Origin: Spirochaetia bacterium UBA2205
GTDB lineage: Bacteria; Spirochaetota; UBA4802; UB4802
Direction: 5' to 3'
Assembly: GCA_002328585.1 (NCBI GenBank)
Contig: DCUV01000070.1
Location: 24,320-88,319 of the forward strand
DNA length: 64,000 nucleotides
The notes under the pieces are model-generated. The model was not told where the DNA came from and did not search any database. It saw nothing but the letters and a program-made list of their open reading frames with translations. Shown here piece after piece: positions 1-7,357 of this stretch. Made by a program: the position numbers and the translations under genes. Every line of letters starts with the position of its first letter. The first letter of the stretch is position 1.

Positions 1-48
1 CCGGAATGACGAAGAGAAATAATTCAATTTTTAATGGAGTAAAACACA

Positions 49-1098
49 ATGAGCTTATCATTAGGGATTACAGGGTATCAACAAAGTGGTAAAAAGAGTT
101 TACTTCAACTGTTAACAGGAAATTCGTTTGACATGAAGAAAGGAATAGGCGTTGCAACCATTCATGACCAGCGATTTAGTACACTTGTTGATATATATAA
201 ACCCCGTAAGGTTGCTCCTGCAACTATTAATATTTCTCTGATTGGTGATATTGATGATGACATTATAAAAGAAGGGAGTATATTCAATAATATAGCATCA
301 ATGGATGCATTGTGTGTGGTCATACGTGCTTTTACCAGTGATAGTGTATATCACATCAAGGGTAGTGTAGATCCATTCAGAGACTATGATAAGCTTATCA
401 GCGAGTTTGTGCTGCATGATATGATGTTTGCTGAAATGCGCATAAACCGGTTGCAACAGGATAAAAAGAAAACAGCACAGCAAAAAGAACATGAGATAGC
501 ATTGCTTAACAAATTTTTGCAGCATCTGGAAAGTGGTTCACTACTGAATGGCTTGCAATTATCAAATGATGAAATTGCTATTATAAAAAGCTATCCCTTC
601 ATTACCTTAAAACAATTAATTATAGTTTTTAATACTAACGATAATGATGCAGATATAATAAACAAATTCAAAGCAATGTTTTCTGAACATACTGTGCATG
701 CCATTGCCATACCTGTAAAGCTGGAAAATGAGATAAATGAATTAGCCGGTGAAAAGGAACGCATGGAGTTCTATGCATCGTTAAACATAGATATCCCTGC
801 CATAAACCTGTTATGCAATGCAATGATACAGGCTTTAGGCTTGCAGTCATTTTTTACTGTGGGGCAGGATGAGGTAAAACAGTGGCTTATACCTGAAGGG
901 ATAACTGCACCGGTTGCTGCAGGATATATTCATAGCGATATACAACGGGGATTTATACGGGCTGAGCTTATGCACTATGATGATTTTATTGTTGCAGGTT
1001 CTGAAGAGTTATTAAAAAAACAGGGAAAATTTCATTTAGCTGGTAAAGACTATATTATGAATGATGGTGATATTGTATCATTTCGCTTTAATGTATAG
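49..1098 (+). CDS. YchF/OLA1-family GTPase-like protein with altered P-loop
   Basis: Over its full length the 349-residue product reads like YchF/OLA1, a ribosome-associated P-loop NTPase. The middle carries YchF-type text such as PRKVAPATI (about 53-61) and a helical insert at 115-180. The C-terminal TGS domain (about 265-349) is well kept: FFTVGQDEVKQW, TAPVAAGYIH, RAELMHYDDF and an FRFNV end. The nucleotide site is odd. The P-loop (residues 9-17) reads GYQQSGKKS, with Lys where the Mg-binding Ser/Thr of GK[ST] should be. The usual DxxG is IGDID, and the NxxE specificity motif is only NTND. It may therefore be a non-hydrolysing or non-canonical paralogue of the housekeeping YchF. The start follows GGAG at suitable spacing. 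The mutY-like gene begins 14 bases downstream, so the two are probably cotranscribed. Confidence 0.8.
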   Translation: MSLSLGITGYQQSGKKSLLQLLTGNSFDMKKGIGVATIHDQRFSTLVDIYKPRKVAPATINISLIGDIDDDIIKEGSIFNNIASMDALCVVIRAFTSDSVYHIKGSVDPFRDYDKLISEFVLHDMMFAEMRINRLQQDKKKTAQQKEHEIALLNKFLQHLESGSLLNGLQLSNDEIAIIKSYPFITLKQLIIVFNTNDNDADIINKFKAMFSEHTVHAIAIPVKLENEINELAGEKERMEFYASLNIDIPAINLLCNAMIQALGLQSFFTVGQDEVKQWLIPEGITAPVAAGYIHSDIQRGFIRAELMHYDDFIVAGSEELLKKQGKFHLAGKDYIMNDGDIVSFRFNV

Positions 1099-1112
1099 GC
1101 GGCGTCTGAATC

Positions 1113-1988
1113 ATGAATGATATATTGAAGGATCTTACTCATATACGGGAACTATATAGTGAAACAGGCACGGTGGATACCATTATCACTAATGAATTTG
1201 TATCATGCATTTATAATTTTTTTGATAGTAACTATCGAAACCTTCCATGGCGCAATACCAGCAATGCATATTATGTGTTGGTATCAGAGATAATGTTACA
1301 GCAAACTCAGGTTTCTCGTGTCATAGATAAATATAAAGAGTTTATCAAAATATTTCCAACAGTTCATGCGCTTGCAGATGCAGACTTATATGATGTGCTT
1401 TCGGCATGGCAGGGATTGGGTTATAACCGCCGTGCAAAATATCTATGGGAGTGCGCACAAGCCATTGTATTGCAGTATAATGGACTTATACCACATGATA
1501 TAATGGAATTACAAAAACTACCTGGTTTGGGGAAAGCAACAGCAGCTTCAGTTGCTATATTTGCGTATAACATACCAGCGTTATATATAGAAACTAATGT
1601 ACGGACTGTGTATATATATTCTTTTTTATATGATACAGCAAAGGTCAGCGATTCAGCAATTGCATCATTACTTCAACATACAATGGATAGGCTAAATCCG
1701 CGTAAGTTTTATAATGCATTGATGGATTGTGGAACTTTTATAAAGCAACATTATAATGCCTCACGCCATAGCAAACAGTATACAATACAATCACCTTTCA
1801 ATAGTTCATTGCGTAAGGTTCGCGGTCAGATTATTCGCTACCTTGTTGATAAGAAAAAAGCGCATAAAGAAGAACTTATTATGTATTTAGATTGTGACCG
1901 GGATAAAATAGAAAAAGCGTTGTATTCGTTATGTAAGGAAAAGTTAGTTTGTGAAGATAACAACATATATACCATTTCTCGCGCATAG
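1113..1988 (+). CDS. MutY-like A/G-specific DNA glycosylase lacking the Fe-S cluster
   Basis: HhH-GPD DNA glycosylase, predicted to remove adenine mispaired with oxidised guanine. Visible MutY motifs are LPWR (about 44), SEIMLQQTQVSRVIDKY with the catalytic Glu (about 58-74), GLGYNRRAKYL (about 103) and the helix-hairpin-helix LPGLGKATAAS (about 136-146). Two things are unusual. The catalytic Asp region reads IETNVRTVYI, with Glu where E. coli MutY has Asp138. The four-Cys [4Fe-4S] loop that should follow MDCG is missing, and the protein continues into a winged-helix-like tail. I recall Fe-S-free, IETN-type MutY relatives in other bacteria, so this is probably a subfamily rather than decay. 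At 291 residues it also lacks the NUDIX-like C-terminal domain of long MutY proteins. Confidence 0.82.
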   Translation: MNDILKDLTHIRELYSETGTVDTIITNEFVSCIYNFFDSNYRNLPWRNTSNAYYVLVSEIMLQQTQVSRVIDKYKEFIKIFPTVHALADADLYDVLSAWQGLGYNRRAKYLWECAQAIVLQYNGLIPHDIMELQKLPGLGKATAASVAIFAYNIPALYIETNVRTVYIYSFLYDTAKVSDSAIASLLQHTMDRLNPRKFYNALMDCGTFIKQHYNASRHSKQYTIQSPFNSSLRKVRGQIIRYLVDKKKAHKEELIMYLDCDRDKIEKALYSLCKEKLVCEDNNIYTISRA

Positions 1989-2001
1989 TAAACAAAAATT
2001 A

Positions 2002-2030
2002 TTGACATATCATCGACAATGTTGAATAAC
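2002..2030 (+). promoter_or_regulatory. Candidate sigma70 promoter of the beta-barrel gene at 2083
   Basis: TTGACA at 2002-2007 is followed after 17 bases by AATAAC (4 of 6 matches to TATAAT). It lies about 55 bases upstream of the start codon and just after the mutY-like stop. This is a consensus reading only. Confidence 0.4.
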
Positions 2031-2082
2031 TACAAAATTATATTATTTTAATTCCTTAATACTATATAAAGAGAGGTTACCC

Positions 2083-2886
2083 ATGCTAAAAAGATCTATA
2101 TTCCTTGTTTTATTTATTTTTATTGTCTGTACTTCTGTTAGCGTTTTTGCCGTTCCGGTTGCTTACCGTTCGTGGACGTATTTAGATTTAACAGCATTAC
2201 TTTCGCCTGAATGGTCATGGACATTGTTATCAAGCCATAGCTACGAATTTGATCGCAATAATGATCCAAAGAGTGATGTAGAAAAAAAGACTTTTTTTTA
2301 TGAAGTTTTTACCGGTCCCACTTATACCATGAAGTTTGGTAATTTAACAGTTAAATTGCCATTATGGTATTATTATCAAGGATTCCCTATACGTTCTGCA
2401 GTTAATCCATCCGACCATGATAAATATTTCTATTCACATAATATAGAATTTATGCCAACACTGGAATATAAAATTGGGAATTTCAAATTTTGGAACAGAG
2501 TCATTTTTCATAATAAGGTTTATTCATCATTATATGATTCAAGTTCAAAGAACAAAGGATATTCTCTACTGATTCGTGAATATTTCAGAGTTGAATACAA
2601 TGTTACCGATCAGTTTGCTGTTATGATAGGCGATGAAATTTTCCAGGGGATTATTGAGGATGATGATACAAAGGATATAACCCCTTCGCCAGTTTCTCCA
2701 GGTTTTGAATATGGTGGTTTTACACAAAACAGATTGTATATTGGATTTAGCTATAAATTTACACCAACCATTATTATTACTCCTATGTATATGTATCAAA
2801 CACAGTACTTTGATGCAGGGAATGAGTTAACCGAAAAGGATCATTATCTGTTTACAACATTAACGTTCATTTTTAAAACATACTGA
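2083..2886 (+). CDS. Exported beta-barrel-like outer-membrane protein, function unknown
   Basis: The 267-residue product begins with a clear signal peptide: a KR start, a hydrophobic stretch at about 5-22 and cleavage near VFA. The mature part alternates aromatic and polar residues in short strands (KFGNLTVKLPLWYYYQG, KIGNFKFWNRVIFHNKVY, FTPTIIITPMYMYQTQY) and ends in FIFKTY, as expected for a 10-12-strand barrel. I recognise no specific family. It has a GAGAGG ribosome site, its own candidate promoter and a strong terminator directly after the stop, so it is probably a single-gene unit. Confidence 0.75.
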   Translation: MLKRSIFLVLFIFIVCTSVSVFAVPVAYRSWTYLDLTALLSPEWSWTLLSSHSYEFDRNNDPKSDVEKKTFFYEVFTGPTYTMKFGNLTVKLPLWYYYQGFPIRSAVNPSDHDKYFYSHNIEFMPTLEYKIGNFKFWNRVIFHNKVYSSLYDSSSKNKGYSLLIREYFRVEYNVTDQFAVMIGDEIFQGIIEDDDTKDITPSPVSPGFEYGGFTQNRLYIGFSYKFTPTIIITPMYMYQTQYFDAGNELTEKDHYLFTTLTFIFKTY

Positions 2887-2888
2887 TG

Positions 2889-2924
2889 CAATACAGCCCA
2901 CGGGTTAAACCGTGGGCTGTATTG
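2889..2924 (+). terminator. Strong hairpin terminator after the beta-barrel gene
   Basis: Perfect 15-bp inverted repeat (2889-2903 with 2910-2924) around a 6-base loop, starting two bases after the stop codon at 2886. The tract after it (ATTGCTTT) is only mildly T-rich. Confidence 0.75.
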
Positions 2925-3037
2925 CTTTACGGTTGGTTGTATAGCGTCTATATCATTTTTATGCTTGCATTTTAAATCACGGCAGGAGAGTTTGTTATAC
3001 AGTAACTATCGCACAAAAAAATACAGGGAAGGACCCC

Positions 3038-3811
3038 ATGTCATTTGATTCATTACGAAAGCTTTTTGAATTTGATGCTCCATTGCATACGGTGATTGAA
3101 CCCGCCAGCCGTTTTGAGCCTGTCAATGGCAGGCTTGTTGATTGCCTGGAGGTTTATAAACCACACGTAATAGTGAAGATTGGCCTGGGTAACCCTGCAT
3201 ATATTGAAAGCATAATGGAGCATTCAAAGGCGTTAGTTGTTGTGGTTGAACCTTCTGTAATCGTGCTGCAGTCGTTTTATAATGCATATGGGAATAAACA
3301 GTGGATGGATCGCCTGTATGCCATAGCGGGGAATTTTAGCCAGTTTCCTGTTGATTATTATAAAGCAGATATGCTTATATGTATTGATTGTCTGGATTTA
3401 CTGGATACGGGTATGGCAGTTGATGAGTTCAGGCGTTCACTCCAATTTGAAGGGATATTCTTTTTTGCCGGGTTTGTACTTCCTAACGAAGATGTTGAAG
3501 GAATATTTGATGAGATAGCTCATGTTATCAATCCGTTGCATACGGATTATTACCTTGAAGATGATCTAAAAACATTTATGACACTCAATGAATTTGGTAT
3601 TGTGAAGCTGAACACGCAGAAGATTAATATGAATATATTGTTGCTTGCCGATTACCTGCAAACAAGAAGCAGTGAATTGGAAAAGCTCATTGAAGAACAT
3701 AAAGAAACACTTACTGCTCTTTATGATTTGCGTGGTGATGGAACGGTAACCCTACCGTACATGGTTGCAGCTTTTATACGGCAAAAACCTTCTCAGGAAG
3801 AAGCTCTATAG
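3038..3811 (+). CDS. SAM methyltransferase-like protein
   Basis: The 257-residue protein has the alternating strand/helix order of a class I methyltransferase core. A motif-I-like strand and loop (VIVKIGLGNPAYIESIM, about 45-61) is followed by an acidic-ended second strand (ALVVVVEPS), then a strand with acidic turn (ADMLICIDCLDLLD, about 112-125) and a post-core strand (GIFFFAGFVLPNEDV). The glycine-rich loop is degenerate, so catalytic activity is uncertain and the target is unknown. The start follows GGAAGGA. The 3' end overlaps the convergent DUF362 gene by 19 bases. Confidence 0.55.
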   Translation: MSFDSLRKLFEFDAPLHTVIEPASRFEPVNGRLVDCLEVYKPHVIVKIGLGNPAYIESIMEHSKALVVVVEPSVIVLQSFYNAYGNKQWMDRLYAIAGNFSQFPVDYYKADMLICIDCLDLLDTGMAVDEFRRSLQFEGIFFFAGFVLPNEDVEGIFDEIAHVINPLHTDYYLEDDLKTFMTLNEFGIVKLNTQKINMNILLLADYLQTRSSELEKLIEEHKETLTALYDLRGDGTVTLPYMVAAFIRQKPSQEEAL

Positions 3812-5091
3812 TATAATGGGTCAAATCCTTCTTTGCCATTGTATTTTTCACTTTGTTGCTTCATGTAGCCTAAATAGGCCATTTCGTTAACTTCCAGCCC
3901 GCAAATTTTTAGTGCTTTCACAACATCATCAAAGTCAGGCGGACACCCTTTCACTTCCACCGATTCTTTTATGGTGGGATTATTCCTGTTGGCTTTTATG
4001 ATGCAATTGCCCATCAATACGGTTTTATCATAACCAGGACGCGCCTGCATCTTTTTGCCATTTAAAATTTCTACTTTTGGAAGAGGCTGTCCTTTAAATG
4101 CAGACATTACCAGAATATTGCACATATTAGCAATTGGTGAGCAGCCTGAGCATAGTGTATCGTCATATTTTGGCAACGCAACCCCTTGTATACCCATTTT
4201 AGCAAATGCGCCAGGCCCGGTGTTATCTGCTGTCCATGACCAATCCCACTTTAATGGCTGGATGTGATCTACCAGTTTTTCTCCTTTCACTGCATAATCG
4301 CTCAGTACCAGCGATTTGTTATGTCGTGTTGCATAGGTTACGAAATGAGCTATATCAGTTGGTTCATAGCCCATGACCTTTGCACCAATAATATCGGCAG
4401 CTAAAATATCAGTAGAAGCAATGATAGTATCTTTTTTGTATGCGTTGCCAAAATGGAGAGCTCCTTTCTCCAGTGCATAGATTCCATCAATAATGGTAAG
4501 TTTAGGTTTTACATAGTCAGCCACAAATGGGAAACAGTATTCCAAATTCAATTCGGGGTGATGACAAAGTTTTTTTGATGATGCCTTAAGGCATCCCTTC
4601 AGGTTTTTAAGCCCCAATGAAATTTTGGTTTGGCCATGAGTTTTTAATACAGGGAAATTGATAAAAAAATCGCACTCCAATGCTTCTTTAGCTATCATCA
4701 GATGAGTGGATGCATCGATGGAACATTTTTCTGATTTTGATTCATTAAAATCAACAAGCTTTACTCCATATTTTGATGCTAAATCAGTATATCCCAATCC
4801 TGCAAAGGCTGCCATTGTTCCAACACCTTTTTTAACCTCAACCGAACCTTCGCCAATGGTAATATCGCTACATCCATATTCTTTTAAGATTATTATAAGG
4901 TCTTCAACCAGCCTTGTTGTAGTAAAAACGCCATACGGAGCAGGAGGGAATAATTCATCCCATGCCACCAGGTTGGGTTTAATTAACACTTTATCACCGG
5001 GTTTTAACTTGCTCAAACCATCACATAATTCTATAGCCTGCTTTAAGGAATCAGTACTTTTGGAATATTTTACCAATGATACGCTTTGCAT
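3793..5091 (-). CDS. DUF362 domain protein with C-terminal Cys motifs
   Basis: The 432-residue protein resembles DUF362: KPGDKVLIKPNLV near the N terminus, TTRLVEDLI, INFPVLKTHGQTKISLGLKN in the middle and LTIIDGIYALEKGALHFG. The C-terminal region has cysteines (CSGCSPIANMC, MGNCIIKANR, GCPPDF) that could bind metal or an Fe-S cluster. The biochemical role of DUF362 is not settled. I set the start at 5091 because a GGGGG purine run lies at proper spacing before it. The reading frame stays open upstream to 5172 but that extension looks non-coding. Confidence 0.75.
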   Translation of the reverse strand: MQSVSLVKYSKSTDSLKQAIELCDGLSKLKPGDKVLIKPNLVAWDELFPPAPYGVFTTTRLVEDLIIILKEYGCSDITIGEGSVEVKKGVGTMAAFAGLGYTDLASKYGVKLVDFNESKSEKCSIDASTHLMIAKEALECDFFINFPVLKTHGQTKISLGLKNLKGCLKASSKKLCHHPELNLEYCFPFVADYVKPKLTIIDGIYALEKGALHFGNAYKKDTIIASTDILAADIIGAKVMGYEPTDIAHFVTYATRHNKSLVLSDYAVKGEKLVDHIQPLKWDWSWTADNTGPGAFAKMGIQGVALPKYDDTLCSGCSPIANMCNILVMSAFKGQPLPKVEILNGKKMQARPGYDKTVLMGNCIIKANRNNPTIKESVEVKGCPPDFDDVVKALKICGLEVNEMAYLGYMKQQSEKYNGKEGFDPLYYRASS

Positions 5092-5094
5092 ATA

Positions 5095-5242
5095 ATCCCC
5101 CTTTTTTGATAAGTATAAAAAGATTATAAAATTAGGCAATGATTTTTTTGTATGTGTCAATTTATTGATCAATTTAAATCCTTCTTATGGTTCCGCTATT
5201 TTACTAATACTGCTGGCGAAGCTTCTTTTAAAAAAGGGGGAT
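5095..5242. repeat. 13-bp inverted repeat pair around the DUF362 upstream region
   Basis: ATCCCCCTTTTTT at 5095-5107 and its exact reverse complement at 5230-5242 lie about 120 bases apart. The left arm contains the ribosome-binding purine run of the DUF362 gene. No function is evident. Confidence 0.45.
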
Positions 5243-5378
5243 GACTGGTACTGTAAAAAAGGGTAAAAGGATTTTACGACCAGTTGATGTTTGGGTTATA
5301 TACAAAAATGGCCATAATAGCGTTGGAGCGCGTGTTTCCATTGATAAACAGGTATTCAGGGGTAATAAAATCAAATAA
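5241..5378 (+). CDS. Possible 45-residue small protein
   Basis: An ATG-to-TAA frame of 45 codons sits in an otherwise empty intergenic region. Its composition is plausible for a protein (basic start MTGTVKKGKR, then DVWVIYKNGHNS and KQVFRGNKIK). The only purine run, GGGGG, abuts the ATG and is too close for normal initiation. No homologue is recognised. It could be chance. Confidence 0.25.
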   Translation: MTGTVKKGKRILRPVDVWVIYKNGHNSVGARVSIDKQVFRGNKIK

Positions 5379-5400
5379 AGAGATTTTTATATAAACCATT

Positions 5401-5460
5401 ATTCCTTAAAAATAATTTCAAATAAAAATGAGGTGCCCCGCCGCCTTCAGCGAAGGGGTG
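5401..5460. repeat. Copy 1 of a dispersed AT-rich element (partner near 21042)
   Basis: The 16-mer ATTCCTTAAAAATAAT (5401-5416) recurs exactly at 21042-21057. In both places an A-rich spacer follows, then AGGT and a C-rich stretch about 25 bases on. Both copies are intergenic. It may be a small repeat or the remnant of a structured RNA. Confidence 0.45.
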
Positions 5461-5492
5461 TACATTTATTTTTCCTGGATATTTTTTTTATT

Positions 5493-5528
5493 AAGGAAAG
5501 CCCTTTTTTAGGAATAAGGGCTTCCTTT
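5493..5528. terminator. Hairpin at the 3' end of the membrane-protein gene
   Basis: AAGGAAAGCCCTT (5493-5505) pairs with AAGGGCTTCCTT (5517-5528) with one bulged base. It lies 20 bases beyond the stop of the minus-strand gene at 5548. The T-rich tract follows on the plus strand, so the direction of termination is ambiguous. Confidence 0.5.
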
Positions 5529-5547
5529 GTTTTAGTGTTACTATGTG

Positions 5548-6375
5548 TTATTCTGTTATAAAAAGTGGTTTTATTATTTTGTAAAATATCATATTTTTTC
5601 TAAATAAAATTAAATATGAGCATATAGCAAATAGAGCAAGGCCAATGGTGTATGCCAGTATTAAGCTGCCGATGGCATTGTATAGCTGTATGACAATAAG
5701 TGATGCTACGATAGCAAGAGCCAGGCATATAACCCACTGCATTCCAAATATTATGGCTATTATTGTATTGGTGTGCGGAGCTTGATGAGATTGTCCAATT
5801 TCCTTATATCCTTCTTTTGTGAAATGAATATAACCATATAAAAGCATCGGCGCAAAAAACAGTGCCATGGCTACCAATGCCCACCAGACTCTACTGGCAT
5901 AGAAAAATGAAATACCCATATATTTATCTGGTTGCCACAGTGCCCCATTGTTAACACTCATGTCATATAAAAAACGCTGCCAGCCTGTACAATCCCAACC
6001 ACAAATCAATATAAACCAGAATATAATCCATGCAATAATCCAATTAAGATGCGAATAATATAGTTTATTTTTTTTAGCCAGCATGTATGAAATCCAGTAA
6101 CCAAGGATACCTTGCGTGACATTTGTAAAAACAAAAACAGTAACAAGCCATGATGGCAGATCATCTTTTGATGTTGCAACCTGCATGGTTTCCCATTGTG
6201 TGTGCTCCCACAGCAGATATACCCCTGATGGCACAAAAAGAAGCGATAAAAACAGCAAAGTGAAGATGAAATATTTTGTAGTAAAGGGGTGCTCAGCTTT
6301 TTTAAGTTGATGAGCGGCAACTGCAGCAAAAGAAGCACCAAAAGCATATGACCATACAACATCTACCTGTACCAT
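5548..6375 (-). CDS. Multi-pass membrane protein, function unknown
   Basis: The 275-residue protein has about seven hydrophobic segments (for example FIFTLLFLSLLFVPSGVYLL, WIIAWIIFWFILICGW, VICLALAIVASLIVIQLY). Between them are short polar loops, including WDCTGWQRF and a second with PDKYMG. No transporter signature is recognised. The ATG at 6375 sits six bases after GGAGG; an upstream TTG in frame lies inside that site. It is followed closely on the same strand by nothing, and preceded 31 bases upstream by the START-domain gene, so the two may form an operon. Confidence 0.65.
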   Translation of the reverse strand: MVQVDVVWSYAFGASFAAVAAHQLKKAEHPFTTKYFIFTLLFLSLLFVPSGVYLLWEHTQWETMQVATSKDDLPSWLVTVFVFTNVTQGILGYWISYMLAKKNKLYYSHLNWIIAWIIFWFILICGWDCTGWQRFLYDMSVNNGALWQPDKYMGISFFYASRVWWALVAMALFFAPMLLYGYIHFTKEGYKEIGQSHQAPHTNTIIAIIFGMQWVICLALAIVASLIVIQLYNAIGSLILAYTIGLALFAICSYLILFRKNMIFYKIIKPLFITE

Positions 6376-6406
6376 AAAAACCTCCAACAAATATTTTTAA
6401 AATAAT

Positions 6407-7219
6407 TTAATTACTTTTTACATAATTTTGTTTTCTTTTGCAAAAAGTTTCTATTTGAGCTAAATATTTTGATTTTTTACCCATATCGATATATTCAGGC
6501 TTTTTTAGCATTTCTTCAAATTTGATGATAGTATAGTATGGATAGCTGTCGATTAAAAGGTTAACAGCAAAAAGTGGAACGCCGGTAGGATCTGCATGAA
6601 TGATATAAAAGCATTTTACCTTTTCCCTGTGTAATATGTGAGCAATCATATATACTGAAACTTCATGCATCCTGACAAATCCTTTAACTGGTGCCACAAA
6701 CTGTTTGCTTTGGTGTGGATGTAAACCATAGCATAATACTTCAAATCTTCCATATTCCCAATCTTTTGTAACTTTTGTACGTACCACTCCATCCCTTGGC
6801 TTTAAAGGCCATGGCATAGCAGTGGCGTTGTGTACTATCATATCTTCATCATTGAATATTTTTATTGTTTCAGCAATAAAACACTTATACATAAATTCTT
6901 TATAGGAAGGTACATCACGCACAAGCTGTTCAACTACCTCTGGTTTTACATACATGATTTTTTCTGCTTTTGCCTGCACAATACCAGATGGCAACTTCCT
7001 TGTGTACAATAAAACATCATCTTTCTTTTTTAATAATTTCCAATCAGGGGCATATTCAATCCATTTGCTTTTTATACCATTACTGGCACATTCAGTCCAA
7101 TCTTCTTTGCTACAAAATATTGATTTTGCAATTACTGAGTAATTGTTTGTGCATAAAACTATAATAAGTAATGACACGAAGATAAAACAGATTTTTATTA
7201 TATAATAGTCCTTATTCAT
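6407..7219 (-). CDS. Exported START/SRPBCC-fold lipid-binding protein
   Basis: The 270-residue product begins with a hydrophobic signal or anchor (about residues 7-30). A START-like region follows: DDVLLYTRKLPSG, KAEKIMYVKPEVVEQLVRDV, MPWPLKPRDGVVRT and GFVRMHEVSVYMIA. The later CFYIIHADPTGVPLFAVNLLI matches the usual START ending, in which the protein speaks of products carried to a membrane. START domains bind sterols, phospholipids or other hydrophobic ligands in a deep pocket; the ligand here is unknown. Export suggests an envelope role. The start follows GGAG. The gene may be cotranscribed with the membrane protein downstream of it. Confidence 0.7.
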   Translation of the reverse strand: MNKDYYIIKICFIFVSLLIIVLCTNNYSVIAKSIFCSKEDWTECASNGIKSKWIEYAPDWKLLKKKDDVLLYTRKLPSGIVQAKAEKIMYVKPEVVEQLVRDVPSYKEFMYKCFIAETIKIFNDEDMIVHNATAMPWPLKPRDGVVRTKVTKDWEYGRFEVLCYGLHPHQSKQFVAPVKGFVRMHEVSVYMIAHILHREKVKCFYIIHADPTGVPLFAVNLLIDSYPYYTIIKFEEMLKKPEYIDMGKKSKYLAQIETFCKRKQNYVKSN

Positions 7220-7357
7220 TTTAAAATCTCCAAAATCACAATTGGTATTTATGGTATGAAGAAATTATCACAATAAGAGGCTATGTGTCTCGTCAAAAGT
7301 AGAAATTTCTGATAGTGTCCGTTTATATTAAATTTATAGTTTTGATTGTATATACTG

